Of a stretch of DNA of 64,000 nucleotides, positions 36,157-45,113 are shown piece after piece; within the stretch, counting starts at the first letter, position 1, and the number at the start of each line of letters is the position of its first letter. A program made the position numbers and the translations under genes. Origin of the DNA: CAWINX01 sp963837585 (GTDB lineage Bacteria > Actinomycetota > Thermoleophilia > Solirubrobacterales > 70-9); contig CAWINX010000004.1 in NCBI GenBank assembly GCA_963837585.1, forward strand, positions 682,001 through 746,000, written 5' to 3'. The notes under the pieces are model-generated. The model saw nothing but the letters and a program-made list of their open reading frames with translations, searched no databases and was not told the DNA's origin.

Positions 36157-36630
36157 TCAGTACTGGATGTAGAGGTTGCCGGCGCGAGCGCCGCTGCAGT
36201 CCTCTCCTGCGGCCTCGGCCTTGGCGACTGCGCCGGGTCGGCAGTCGACGACGTGGACGAAGGCGGAGACCGGCAGCCCCTCGCTGGAGCGGCGAACGTC
36301 GCCCCTCTGTGGGCCGTCCCCGCACTCCGTGCTGCGGCAGAGGCGGTAGTCGACCGGCAGCGCCCGCGCCCCCCGCTCGAAGGCGATCGTGGGCATGTGG
36401 TCGCGAACAAGCTTCCCCACATCGGACCCGTAGGCGGCGATCAACGCCGGCTCATCCCCGCAGGTATCGGCGAGCGAAGCGGCACAGAGAATCCGCGACG
36501 CCACCGCGCGAGCCAGCGACACCCCAGGTACCCGCACCCCCGCCGCAAGCATTCCGGCCAGCAGCAGGCAGACGAGCAAGAACAGTCCTACCCATTCGAC
36601 TGTCGTCTGCCCCCGCTGGGACCTCCACAT
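36157..36630 (-). pseudogene. N-terminal half of a TadE-like/Vps62-like gene split by the element
   Basis: The N-terminus RGQTTVEWVGLFLLVCLLLA is a TadE-type pilin-like signal and helix (Glu after TTV). An extracytoplasmic domain with several Cys follows (CAASLADTCGDEP, CRSTECGDG, VVDCRPG). The frame ends abruptly NLYIQY-stop exactly at the right end of the element. Its continuation lies at 32462-32926. The undisturbed gene would encode a surface protein of about 311 residues anchored by one helix. As it stands the product is a 157-residue truncated form and is probably non-functional. The start ATG lies at 36630. Confidence 0.75.
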
Positions 36631-36696
36631 AGGAGGATAAGGCGTTCAACCTGTTGATTTCTCCCCCCTTTTGAGCCTGTCTCGGGGAGATGGCGT

Positions 36697-36813
36697 GCGT
36701 GGCTGGCGAGCGCCGGACCAAGCGAGGCAAGGACGCAGGGAGGCCGAATAGCAGCGCTATTTGGCCGACTGAGGACGCCGCATCGCGTAGTGTCCGCCGC
36801 CGCCAGGTGCGCG
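36697..36813. repeat. Long imperfect inverted repeat (about 57-bp arms)
   Basis: The intergenic gap between the TadE-like fragment and pntB contains two arms of about 57 bp that pair at roughly two thirds of positions. The centre is GGCCGAATAGC-AGC-GCTATTTGGCC. Conserved outer blocks include CTGGCG and CGGAC. It lies just downstream of pntB on its strand and may act as a terminator, a structured RNA or a REP-like element. The rest of the 208-nt gap shows nothing else. Confidence 0.55.
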
Positions 36814-36838
36814 CGGCAGATCCTCGAGCCAGGCTCCT

Positions 36839-38260
36839 CTAGAGGTTTTGAATCTCGGCGGCGATGTCCGCCGCGGCCTTCTTGGCGTCGTCAAACAGCA
36901 TCGACGTGTTCGGCTCGTAGAAGAGATCGTTGTCGATGCCGGCGAAGCCGGGGCTGAGCGAGCGCTTGATCACGATCACCTGCTGGGCCTGGTCGACCTC
37001 GATGATCGGCATCCCGGCGATCGGGCTGTCGGGGTCGTTCTTGGCCGCCGGGTTGGTGACGTCGTTGGCCCCGACCACCACCGCGACGTCGGTGCGCGGC
37101 ATCTCGGGGTTGATCTCCTCCATCTCCTTGAGCTGCTCGTAGGGCACGTCGGCCTCGGCCAGCAACACGTTCATGTGGCCGGGCATGCGGCCGGCGACCG
37201 GGTGGATCGCGTAGCTGACCGTGACGCCGCGCTTCTCCAGCTCGTCGGCGACCTCCTTGATCGCGTGCTGGGCCTGGGCGACGGCGAGGCCGTAGCCGGG
37301 GACGATCACCACCGAGTCGGCGTAGGCGAGCTTGATCGCCGCGTCCTGGGCGGTGATCGAGACGTGCGGGCGCTCCTCGCCGCTCCCCCTCGCGCTCCCA
37401 CCGGCGGGCGCGCCGCCGAAGCCGGCGAAGAGGACGTTGGCGACCGAGCGGTTCATCGCGGTCGCCATCTCCATCGTCAGGATCGTTCCCGAGGAGCCGA
37501 CCAGGGTGCCGGCGACGATCAGCGCGACGTTGTCCAGGGCGAACCCGGCGGCGGCGGCCGAGAGGCCGGTGAAGGCGTTCAACAGCGAGATCACGACCGG
37601 CATGTCGGCGCCGCCGATCGGCAGCACGACGAGGTTGCCGAGCAGCCCGGCGGCGACCAGGATGCCGATGAAGACCGCCTGGGAGGGATCGCCGTTGTTG
37701 GTCGCGATGTTGACGCAGGCGGCGACGATGCCGATCAGCAGCAGGGCGTTGATCACCTGCTGGCCGGGCACCGAGAGCGGCCGGGTCGGGATCAGGTCCT
37801 GAAGCTTGGCGAAGGCGATGTTCGACCCCCAGAAGGAGATCGAGCCGACCACCGCGGCGAAGAGGACGGGAATCAGCGTGTCGAGCGGGATCGTCTCCCC
37901 CAGCGAGATGCCGTGGCGGATCTCCGACCAGGCGATCAGCGCCACGGCGCCACCGCCGACGCCGTTGTAGAGGGCGACCATCTGCGGCATCTCGGTCATC
38001 TGCACGCGGATCGAGGCGATCACGCCGACCGCGGTGCCGACGCCGAGCCCGAGCGCGATCAGGCCCCAGTTGCCGATCCCGTCCAACAGCAGCGTGGTCG
38101 CGACGGCGACCGCCATGCCGACGGCGGCGACCATGTTGCCCTGCTTGGCGGTGGTCGGGTGGGTGCCGCGTTTGATCCCGATGATGAACAGCGAGAAGGC
38201 GACGATGTAGAGCGCCGTGGCGGCGTCGCCACCAGGCTTCAACACGGCCTCGGCGATCAC
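36839..38260 (-). CDS. pntB: NAD(P) transhydrogenase, beta subunit
   Basis: PntB is the membrane and NADP(H)-binding subunit of the proton-translocating transhydrogenase, which makes NADPH from NADH using the proton gradient. The 473-residue protein has about nine membrane helices in residues 10-270 (for example ALYIVAFSLFIIGIKRGTHP, GNWGLIALGLGVGTAVGVIA). The cytoplasmic dIII domain follows with VVIVPGYGLAVAQAQHAIKE, the IHPVAGRMPGHMNVLLAEAD NADP-binding segment and VVVGANDVTNPAAKNDPDSP. The GTG start overlaps the pntA2 stop (GTGA). The frame is intact. It is the last gene of pntA1-pntA2-pntB. Confidence 0.95.
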   Translation of the reverse strand: MIAEAVLKPGGDAATALYIVAFSLFIIGIKRGTHPTTAKQGNMVAAVGMAVAVATTLLLDGIGNWGLIALGLGVGTAVGVIASIRVQMTEMPQMVALYNGVGGGAVALIAWSEIRHGISLGETIPLDTLIPVLFAAVVGSISFWGSNIAFAKLQDLIPTRPLSVPGQQVINALLLIGIVAACVNIATNNGDPSQAVFIGILVAAGLLGNLVVLPIGGADMPVVISLLNAFTGLSAAAAGFALDNVALIVAGTLVGSSGTILTMEMATAMNRSVANVLFAGFGGAPAGGSARGSGEERPHVSITAQDAAIKLAYADSVVIVPGYGLAVAQAQHAIKEVADELEKRGVTVSYAIHPVAGRMPGHMNVLLAEADVPYEQLKEMEEINPEMPRTDVAVVVGANDVTNPAAKNDPDSPIAGMPIIEVDQAQQVIVIKRSLSPGFAGIDNDLFYEPNTSMLFDDAKKAAADIAAEIQNL

Positions 38261-38570
38261 GAGTTGCCTTCCCGTCCCCGTCGGCCTTCGGTTTCGGCTT
38301 TTTGGAGAACATGCCGAGCATCCGGTCGGTGACCATGAAGCCGCCGACGACGTTGATCGTGCCGAAGGCGATCGCGATCGTGCCGATCACGTACTCGAGC
38401 GGGTCGTTGGCGTAGCCGACGACGATCAGCCCGCCCAGCATCACGATGCCGTGGATCGCGTTGGTCTGCGACATCAGCGGCGTGTGCAGGGTGGTCGGCA
38501 CCTTCGAGATCACCTCGAAGCCGACGAAGGCGGCGAGCACGAAGATCGTGATCTCGGTCATCAAGCTCAT
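38257..38570 (-). CDS. pntA2: NAD(P) transhydrogenase, alpha subunit part 2 (one frameshift at the end)
   Basis: This is the separate membrane part of the alpha subunit, as in Rhodospirillum-type three-gene transhydrogenases. It has about 104 residues with three to four helices: MTEITIFVLAAFVGFEVISK, HGIVMLGGLIVVGYAND and IAIAFGTINVVGGFMVTDRM. The basic tail (SKKPKPKADGDG) is followed by a one-base shift near 38,265; repaired, it ends EGNS with TGA overlapping the pntB GTG. ATG 38570 lies three bases after the pntA1 stop. Confidence 0.9.
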
Positions 38571-38573
38571 GGC

Positions 38574-39692
38574 TCACTTGGCGGCTCTTTCGTTCTTGAT
38601 CTCGCCGCCCTGGGTGATGCAGGCGGCGGCGACGATGTCGTCCTCGAAGTCGACGTTGACCTTGCCCTCCTCGGTGACCAGCAGCCCGAGCAGGTTCTCG
38701 AGGTTCTTGGCGTAGAGCTGGGAGGCGGGAGCCGGCATCTCACTGGCGAGGTTGCGCGGGCCGAGCACCTTGACGCCGTTCTCGACCACAGTCTCGCCGG
38801 CCTGCGTCAACTCGCAGTTGCCGCCGGTCTCGGCGGCGAGGTCGACGATCACCGAGCCGGGCGCCATGCCGCGCACAGCGTCGGCAGTGATCAGCAACGG
38901 CGCCGGGCGGCCGGGAATGGCGGCGGTGGTGACGATCACGTCCTGTTTGGCGGCGTTCTCACCGAGCGCGTCGCGCACCTGGGCGTTCTCCTCGTCGGTG
39001 AGCGGGCGCGCGTAGCCTCCCTCGCCCTCGGCGTCGGGGATGAAATCGAGCTCGAGCGGGCGGCCGCCGAGCGAGGCAATCTGCTCCCAAGCGGCGCGGC
39101 GGATGTCGAAGCCGGTGACGATCGCGCCGAGACGCTTCGCGGTGGCGACCGCCTGCAACCCGGCGACGCCGGCGCCGAGAACCAGCACCTTGGCCGGCGG
39201 GACCGTCCCCGCCGCCGTGGTCATCATCCCGTAGAAGCGACCCGACTCGCGGGCGGCGATCAAAGAGGCGGCGTAGCCGGCCGCGGCGGCCTGTGAAGAG
39301 AGCGAATCCATCGCCTGGGCGCGCGTCGTCCGCGGAATCGCCTCCATCGCGAAGCTGGTCACGCCCGCGGCGGCGAGCGCCACGTTGGTCTCGGCCGAAG
39401 TCCAGGGAGCGAGGTGGCCGACCAGCAGTTGGCTGGAGCCGAGCTTGCCGATCTCCTCGGTGGAAGGGACGGCGACGCGGAGGACCACGTCGGCGCCCCA
39501 GGTAACGTCGGCCTCGCCTACCTCCGCCCCAGCGTCGGCGTACTGGGAGTCGGGGTGGCCCGCGGCCTCGCCGGCGCCGGACTCGACGACGATGTCGACG
39601 TGCTCGTTGCGCTTCAGCGACTTGACCACGTCGGGGACGAGCGCGACTCGGCGCTCCCCCTCAGCCGTCTCTTTTGGAACTCCGATCTTCAT
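38574..39692 (-). CDS. pntA1: NAD(P) transhydrogenase, alpha subunit part 1
   Basis: This is the soluble NAD(H)-binding dI domain, 372 residues, homologous to alanine dehydrogenase. The start MKIGVPKETAEGERRVALVP is diagnostic. TTAAGTVPPAKVLVLGAGVA holds the GxGxxG dinucleotide motif. DVIVTTAAIPGRPAPLLITA and MAPGSVIVDLAAETGGNCEL are the conserved dI segments. The split of the alpha subunit into two genes is normal outside the enterobacteria. The upstream region carries a TAATCT -10-like element about 22 nt before the start. Confidence 0.95.
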   Translation of the reverse strand: MKIGVPKETAEGERRVALVPDVVKSLKRNEHVDIVVESGAGEAAGHPDSQYADAGAEVGEADVTWGADVVLRVAVPSTEEIGKLGSSQLLVGHLAPWTSAETNVALAAAGVTSFAMEAIPRTTRAQAMDSLSSQAAAAGYAASLIAARESGRFYGMMTTAAGTVPPAKVLVLGAGVAGLQAVATAKRLGAIVTGFDIRRAAWEQIASLGGRPLELDFIPDAEGEGGYARPLTDEENAQVRDALGENAAKQDVIVTTAAIPGRPAPLLITADAVRGMAPGSVIVDLAAETGGNCELTQAGETVVENGVKVLGPRNLASEMPAPASQLYAKNLENLLGLLVTEEGKVNVDFEDDIVAAACITQGGEIKNERAAK

Positions 39693-39730
39693 GGTCGGGA
39701 TGGTGCGGCGCGGGAGATTATGCGATCCGG

Positions 39731-40792
39731 CTAGGCCGGTGCGCTGACGCCCGCAATCGATGCGAGGCGCTCCATGGTGTGCAGTTGCTCGGCCTTGTCG
39801 ACGTGAACGGGCGAGACGATCAGCCTGTCGATGCCCGCCGCGCGGAAGCGCTCGATCCGCTCAGCGACCTCGGCCTCTGTGCCGACCAGCGAGGTCGCCT
39901 CGACGATCTCGTCGGGCATCGCCTCGAAGGCGCCGCCGCGATCGCCGTCCTGGAAGCGCTGCTGCACCTCGTCGGCGACCTCGCCGAAGCCGAAGCGGTG
40001 GGCGAGATCGACGTAGAAGTTGGTCTTGCGGCTGCCCATCCCGCCGAAGTAGAGGACGAGCCCGGCCTTGACGACGCTCTTCGCCGCCTCCTGGTCGCCA
40101 TCGATCGCCACCTGCAGAGACGGGCTGACCTCGAGGTCGGAGCGCTGCCGCCCACCCTTGGCGAAGCCGGCTTCCAGGTGCTCGCCCCAGGTCTCCTCGA
40201 AGGCGTCGACGCTGAAGAAGATCGGGATCCAGCCGTCGCAGATCTCCGCCGCCATCTCGACCGATTTGCGGCCGATCGCCCCGACGAAGACGGGGATCTC
40301 GTTGCGCTCGGGGTGGAAGTTGAGCTTCAGCGCCTTGCCTTCTCCCCCCGGCAACGGCAGCGTGTAGTGCTCGCCCTGGTGATCGACCGGGCCCCCGCGG
40401 GCGACGATCTCGCGGACAACCTCGATGTACTCGCGGGTGCGGCCCCAGGGCTTCGCATAGGGAACGCCGTACCAGCCCTCCGAGACCTGCGGCCCGGACG
40501 GGCCGAAGCCGAAGATGAAGCGCCCGCCCGAAAGCTTGTCGATCGTCGCCCCGGCCATCGCCGCGGCCGCCGGCGGGCGCGCCGGGACCTGCATGATCGC
40601 CGCGCCGAGCTTGATCGTCTCAGTCTGCGGCGCCAGCCAGGCGAGCACGCTGACCACGTCGGAGCCGTAGGACTCGGCCGCCCAGACCGACTCGAAGCCG
40701 AGCCGCTCCGCGGTCTTGACGACCTCGGCGGCCTCTTCCCCGGCGGGGCCGATCCCCCAGTAGCCCAGGTTCAGTCCAAGCTTCAGCGACAT
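39731..40792 (-). CDS. LLM-class F420-dependent oxidoreductase
   Basis: This is an intact 353-residue luciferase-like, probably F420-dependent oxidoreductase. The start LKLGLNLGYWGIGPAGEEAA, the active-site strand GFESVWAAESYGSDVVSVLA, LGAAIMQVPARPPAAAAMAG and GGRFIFGFGPSGPQVSEGWY are characteristic of the F420 LLM group, and IPVFVGAIGRKSVEMAAEIC is the conserved later segment. The substrate is unknown. A TAGGGT element lies nine bases before the ATG, and the gene is divergent from the P-type ATPase across 27 nt containing CCCTATTGAATAGGG. Confidence 0.92.
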   Translation of the reverse strand: MSLKLGLNLGYWGIGPAGEEAAEVVKTAERLGFESVWAAESYGSDVVSVLAWLAPQTETIKLGAAIMQVPARPPAAAAMAGATIDKLSGGRFIFGFGPSGPQVSEGWYGVPYAKPWGRTREYIEVVREIVARGGPVDHQGEHYTLPLPGGEGKALKLNFHPERNEIPVFVGAIGRKSVEMAAEICDGWIPIFFSVDAFEETWGEHLEAGFAKGGRQRSDLEVSPSLQVAIDGDQEAAKSVVKAGLVLYFGGMGSRKTNFYVDLAHRFGFGEVADEVQQRFQDGDRGGAFEAMPDEIVEATSLVGTEAEVAERIERFRAAGIDRLIVSPVHVDKAEQLHTMERLASIAGVSAPA

Positions 40793-40801
40793 CCGGCTCG
40801 C

Positions 40802-40807
40802 ACCCTA
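40802..40807 (-). promoter_or_regulatory. -10 element for the LLM oxidoreductase, in a shared palindrome
   Basis: TAGGGT on the minus strand sits nine bases before the ATG at 40792. It is one arm of CCCTATT-G-AATAGGG (40803-40817), whose other arm lies just before the GTG of the divergent ATPase gene. The symmetry may couple the two promoters. Confidence 0.5.
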
Positions 40808-40819
40808 TTGAATAGGGCC

Positions 40820-43228
40820 GTGAACGCGACTGACGCCGCCAGCGAGCGAGGGCTCTCCAGCGCCGATGCCGAGGCGCTGCTGCGCAAGCTCGGGCCGCCG
40901 CCGGAGACGTCCTCGCGCTCGGTCTCGAGCATCGTCGCCGGCAACGTCTTCACCCTCTTCAACGCGATCATCGCCGGCTTCTTTGCGCTCGACCTCGCCC
41001 TCGGCCTCTACGCGGACTCGCTGTTCGGCCTGATCGCGGTGATCAACTCCTACATCGGCATCCGCCAGGAGCTGAAAGCAAAGGCGACCCTGGACGAGCT
41101 GGCGGTGCTCGTCGCCCCCCACGCGAAGGTGGTCCGCGACGGCGACGTCGTCGAGCTGCGCGCCGAGGAGGTCGTACCCGGCGACTTCGTCCACGTCGAG
41201 CCCGGCGACCAGCTCGTCGCCGACGGCGAGGTGATCGGCACTCGCGGCATGACCCTCGACGAATCGATGCTGACCGGCGAGGCCGACGGCGTCCGCAAGG
41301 GACTCGGCGAGCGGGCGCTCTCGGGCTCCTTCTGCATCGCCGGCTCCGGCTATTACCTGGTCGACGCGGTGCGCGAGGCGAGCTACGCCGGGCGCCTCGC
41401 CGGGGAGGCGCGGGCCTTCCGCCACCCGCCCTCGCCCCTTCAGTGGGAGGTCAACCGGGTGATCGTCGCCTGCACCTACCTGATGGCGCCGCTCGCCGCA
41501 ATCTTGATCCTGGCGCTCCAGATTCAGAACAAGACGCTCGACGAGGCGGCCCAGACCGCCACCGCCGGGCTGGTGACGCTGATCCCAGAGGGGCTGGTGC
41601 TGCTGATGAGCGTCACCTTCGCGGTCGCCGCGGTGCGCCTGGCGCGGCACGGCACCCTGATCCAGCAGATGAGCGCCACCGAGAGCCTCGCCGCCGTCGA
41701 CACGATCTGCGTCGACAAGACCGGGACACTGACCGACGGCGAGCTGCGACTGCTTGCGGTGGAGGTCGCGGAGGGGGTCGATCCGGCGTCCGCCCACGCG
41801 GCGCTGGGGCGCTTCGGGGCGAGCGCCGGCGATCGCAACCGCACCCTGGAGGCGATCGCCGAGCGATTCCCCGGCAAGGCCGAGAGGGTCGGGGGCGAGG
41901 TCCCCTTCTCCTCGGAGTGGAAGTGGAGTGGGCTGCGGACCGGCTCGACCAGCTACGTGCTCGGCGCCCCCGATGTGCTGGCCGAAGTGGGTGCCCTGAC
42001 CCTGCCGCCGGGACTGGCCCGCGCCCTGGAGGAGGAGACCGCGGCGGGACGGCGCGTCGTCGCCTTCGGCGAGTCGGGTGACCCGTTGCCGGCGAGCCCG
42101 GCGAGCGAGCCTCCACCTCGGCTCGCGCCGCTGGCTCTGATCGTCCTCGAGGAGTCGCTGCGCCCCGACGCGGCGGAGACGATCGCCCTGATGCGCGAGC
42201 AGAACGTCGACCTGAAGCTGATCTCCGGCGACGCCCGCGCGACGGTGACCGCGGTCGCCCGTGGCGTCGGGGTGGAAGCGAGCGCCGGGGTTATCGAAGG
42301 CACCCAGCTCCCCGAGGACCCCGAAGGGCTGGCCGAGGCCGCCCAGCGCAACACGATCTTCTGCCGGATCAAGCCCGAGCAGAAGAAGGCGTTGGTCGCG
42401 GCGCTCTCGGACTCGGGGCGCTACACGGCAATGATCGGCGACGGCGTCAACGATGTGCCGGCTCTGAAGCAAGCGCGGATGGCGGTGGCGATGGGCTCGG
42501 GCGCCCAGGTGACCAAGGGGGTGGCCGACGTCGTCCTGCTCGAGGACGAGTTCTCGCGTCTGCCGCAGGCGGTCGGCGAGGGTCGGCGGATCGCCCGCAA
42601 CATCCACCGGCTCGGGCGCCTCTACATGACCAAGACCATCTACGCGGCAGCGCTGATCCTCCTCGTCGCCGTGCCCGGCTTCGCCTTCCCCTTCCTCCCC
42701 CGCCACCTCACCCTGGCCGCCTTCCTGACGATCGGCGTCCCCTCCTTCGTGCTCGCCCTGGCACCCTCGGACGGGCCGCTGTACCGCGGCCGTCTGCTGC
42801 GAGCTCTGGCCGCCTTCGCCGTGCCCGCCGGACTGGCGACCGCGCTCGGCTCGATCCTCTCCTTCTTCCTCGTCGACACCGTCTTCGGCGGCAGCCTCGA
42901 CGCCGGTCGCACCGCGGCGACGACGACGCTGATCGTCCTCGGCCTCTCCTTCGTGCTCTTGCTGGAGCGCGGCCCCGGCCGCGAGCACATCGCGATCCAG
43001 AGCTACATGCTCGCCCTCGTCGCCGGTCTGGGCGCGCTGTTCGCGCTGATCCTCGCCGCCGCCCCGGTCCGCGATTTCTTCCAGATGACCCTGCTCAACG
43101 CCACCCAGTGGTTCCTCGCCCTCTTCGCCGCGGCGATCGGCCTGACGATCGCCAGCCTGCTCTGGCGCTTGCCCCAGATCGAGGCGCTGGAGATGCCTGC
43201 TAGCGAGGCGGCAACACGAACTGGGTGA
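40820..43228 (+). CDS. P-type cation ATPase, CtpE-like
   Basis: This intact 802-residue P-type ATPase pumps cations across the membrane. The phosphorylation site is CVDKTGTLTDGE and the actuator loop is LDESMLTGEADGVRKG (TGES-like TGEA). Membrane helix 4 reads LVTLIPEGLVLLMSVTFAVA, with the PEGL signature of mycobacterial CtpE, a calcium transporter, rather than the CPx of metal exporters. The hinge is MIGDGVNDVPALKQARMAVA. About ten helices are visible, six of them C-terminal. Calcium as substrate is inferred from the PEGL motif. The GTG start at 40820 directly follows a CCCTATT/AATAGGG palindrome. The 3' end overlaps the thioesterase gene by 29 nt. Confidence 0.9.
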   Translation: MNATDAASERGLSSADAEALLRKLGPPPETSSRSVSSIVAGNVFTLFNAIIAGFFALDLALGLYADSLFGLIAVINSYIGIRQELKAKATLDELAVLVAPHAKVVRDGDVVELRAEEVVPGDFVHVEPGDQLVADGEVIGTRGMTLDESMLTGEADGVRKGLGERALSGSFCIAGSGYYLVDAVREASYAGRLAGEARAFRHPPSPLQWEVNRVIVACTYLMAPLAAILILALQIQNKTLDEAAQTATAGLVTLIPEGLVLLMSVTFAVAAVRLARHGTLIQQMSATESLAAVDTICVDKTGTLTDGELRLLAVEVAEGVDPASAHAALGRFGASAGDRNRTLEAIAERFPGKAERVGGEVPFSSEWKWSGLRTGSTSYVLGAPDVLAEVGALTLPPGLARALEEETAAGRRVVAFGESGDPLPASPASEPPPRLAPLALIVLEESLRPDAAETIALMREQNVDLKLISGDARATVTAVARGVGVEASAGVIEGTQLPEDPEGLAEAAQRNTIFCRIKPEQKKALVAALSDSGRYTAMIGDGVNDVPALKQARMAVAMGSGAQVTKGVADVVLLEDEFSRLPQAVGEGRRIARNIHRLGRLYMTKTIYAAALILLVAVPGFAFPFLPRHLTLAAFLTIGVPSFVLALAPSDGPLYRGRLLRALAAFAVPAGLATALGSILSFFLVDTVFGGSLDAGRTAATTTLIVLGLSFVLLLERGPGREHIAIQSYMLALVAGLGALFALILAAAPVRDFFQMTLLNATQWFLALFAAAIGLTIASLLWRLPQIEALEMPASEAATRTG

Positions 43229-43649
43229 CGATCAGGTTGGCCGCGAGCTTTGGCTCCCCGCCATTCCTGATCCGCTCGATCTTCACCTCGATCACCACGG
43301 TGCTGCGACCGGTGTGCAGCGGGGTCGCGGTGGCGACGATCTCGTCGCCGAGCAAGCCGGCGGAGAAGACGTTGAGCTTCAGCTCGATCGTCGTGAAGTT
43401 GTGGCCCGCCGGGATGTTGCGGAAGGTCGCCCAGGCGGCGACGGTGTCGCCGAGCGCCGTCCAGACCCCGCCGTGGACGAAGCCGCCCGGGTGCAGGTGG
43501 CGCTTGTCGACGACGATCCGGCCGCGGGCGTGGCCGTCCTCGATCTCCAGCGGCTCGATGCCCAGGTGGCCGGGGAAGCTGTCGCCCAGGAAGGCGCGGA
43601 CGTACTCGGGCGTGATCAGAGAAGGAGGGTGATGCGGCGAATCGGTCAT
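43200..43649 (-). CDS. PaaI-family hotdog thioesterase
   Basis: This is a 149-residue hotdog-fold acyl-CoA thioesterase. The active-site segment LHPGGFVHGGVWTALGDTVA (HGG followed by the catalytic Asp region) and FTTIELKLNVFSAGLLGDEI are typical of PaaI/YdiI enzymes. ATG 43649 overlaps the stop of the monooxygenase gene (ATGA). It forms a unit with that gene and the thiolase upstream, suggesting a shared acyl or ketone degradation pathway; the true substrate is unknown. Confidence 0.88.
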   Translation of the reverse strand: MTDSPHHPPSLITPEYVRAFLGDSFPGHLGIEPLEIEDGHARGRIVVDKRHLHPGGFVHGGVWTALGDTVAAWATFRNIPAGHNFTTIELKLNVFSAGLLGDEIVATATPLHTGRSTVVIEVKIERIRNGGEPKLAANLIVTQFVLPPR

Positions 43650-45106
43650 CGCGACTGGTAGGCGTCGGGCTCCAGCTCTGCGGTGCGGCTGCGGTACTCG
43701 CTCCAAAGCCAGGGCCACTGGTTGGGGTCGTTGCCGTTCTCGTCGACGTACCAGCTCGTGCAGCCGGTGTGCCAGACCGTCGTCGGCCAGGGCCTCGCGC
43801 AGCTCGCCGTCGAACCGCCCTGCCGCCTCGCGGCGCACCTCGATTTGCTCCGCCTCGACACGGTCAAGCTCGCGCAGCGCCGCGATCACGTGCTCCACAC
43901 CGGCCTCGAGCGTGTAGATCACCGAGCCGGTGCCGCCGTTCGTGTTGGGGCCGTAGAGCAGGAACATGTTGGGGAAGCCGGGGACGCTGAGCCCGAGGTA
44001 GGCGCGCGCCGCATCCCCCCACTCCTCGGCGAGCTCCCGCCCCTCGCGGCCGGTCACCTCCATCGGCGCGACGAAGCCGTGCGACGCGAAGCCGGTGGCG
44101 AGGACGAGCGCGTCGGCGGGCCGCTCGACCCCGCTCGCGTCGCGAACGCCGCCGGGCGTCACCTCGGCGATCGGCTCGGTCACCAGCTCGACGTTCGGCT
44201 TGGTCAGGGTCGGGTACCACTCGTCGGTCAGCATCACCCGCTTGCAGCCGAACTCGTCGCTCGGAGTGACCTTGCGGCGCAGCTCGGGGTCGGCGATCGC
44301 CTTGGATATCTGGCGCCGGCCCACCGCCGGAAGGGAGGCAGGAGCCAACGGTGCCGCGTCATCGCCGCCGCCCCCAGCTCCATGAAGGCGAAGACGGCGG
44401 CGCGGTCGAGTCGCTGCAGGATCGGGAAGCGCTTGAAGAGCCGCTTCGCGCGCTCCGAATAGGGCCCGTCCATCTTCGGGATCGTCCAACCGGGCGAGCG
44501 CTGGTAGACGTCGACTCGCTCGACGATCGGCTGGATCGCCGGGACGGTCTGGATCGCGCTGCAGCCGGTGCCGATCACGGCGACCCGCTTGCCGGCGAGG
44601 TCGACGTCCTCGCGCCACTCGGCGGTGTGGAAGGCGGGGCCCTCGAAGCTCTCCAGGCCCGGCAGGGAGGGCATTTTCGGGACCGAGAGCTGACCGCAGG
44701 CGGTGATCAGCACCTCCGCCTCGTGGGGCCCGGCGGTGGTGTCCAGCAGCCAGCGACCGCGCTCCTGCACCCAGCGCGCGCTCTTCACCTCGGTGCCGGT
44801 GCGGATCCGGTCGAGGACCCCGTAGCGCCGCGCCACGTCCTCCACGTAGGCCCGGATCTCGGCCCCGGGCGCGTAGCGGCGCGACCAGCGCGGGTTCGGC
44901 GCGAAGGAGAACTCGTAGAGGTGCGAGGGGACGTCGCAAGCGGCGCCGGGGTAGGTGTTGTGCTGCCAGACCCCGCCGACCCGCTCGCCCTTCTCGAAGA
45001 CGGTGACGTCGTCGTAGCCGGCGCGGCGCAGCATCACCGCCGCCCCCACTCCTCCAAACCCGGCTCCAACGACGGCGACTGAGCGGCTGGCGCGGCGGCC
45101 GTTCAC
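43646..45106 (-). CDS. Flavin-containing (Baeyer-Villiger-type) monooxygenase (two frameshifts)
   Basis: This is a class B flavin monooxygenase of about 486 residues. The FAD motif is SVAVVGAGFGGVGAAVMLRR. The WxxNxYPGAxCD segment is VWQHNTYPGAACDVPSHLYE. The NADP-binding Rossmann motif is KRVAVIGTGCSAIQTVPAIQ. The ALVLATGFASHGFVAP segment and FPNMFLLYGPNTNGGTGSVI (FxxxGPNT) are typical of Baeyer-Villiger enzymes. Shifts near 44,310 and 43,790 compensate each other, and the true end is TSWYVDENGNDPNQWPWLWS then AYQSR. The start is GTG 45106, seven bases after the thiolase stop. Likely substrates are ketones or terpenoid/steroid-like compounds; this is inferred. Confidence 0.86.
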
Positions 45107-45113
45107 CTGAGGC

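Larger units (their letters stand above)
32925..36159. mobile_element. Integrated element with a serine recombinase, inserted in a TadE-like gene
   Basis: The segment separates two halves of one minus-strand gene. The left junction (minus strand) reads AAAATA-TG-GACCTAC and the right reads CCAGTAC-TG-ACCCCG, so deleting the element restores CCAGTAC-TG-GACCTAC in frame. The shared sequence is exactly TG, a two-base core as used by serine integrases. Inside are a degraded serine recombinase just inside the left end, a replication-relaxation-like gene and about 1.1 kb of extreme-GC DNA reaching the right end. At 3.2 kb it may be a decayed or mis-assembled remnant of a larger element. The interior sequence quality is poor. 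Confidence 0.72.

Noticed and set aside
34492..36632. Several 360-545-codon ORFs on both strands of the extreme-GC tract
   Set aside because: They consist of Arg/Pro/Ala/Gly low-complexity sequence and exist only because stop codons need A and T; no frame shows a fold or codon bias.
36848..38332. A 494-codon plus-strand ORF antisense to pntB
   Set aside because: pntB on the other strand is complete and motif-rich; the antisense frame is Asp/Arg/His-rich and featureless.
39674..40819. A 382-codon N-terminal extension of the P-type ATPase frame
   Set aside because: It overlaps an intact LLM oxidoreductase on the other strand. The ATPase starts naturally at GTG 40820.
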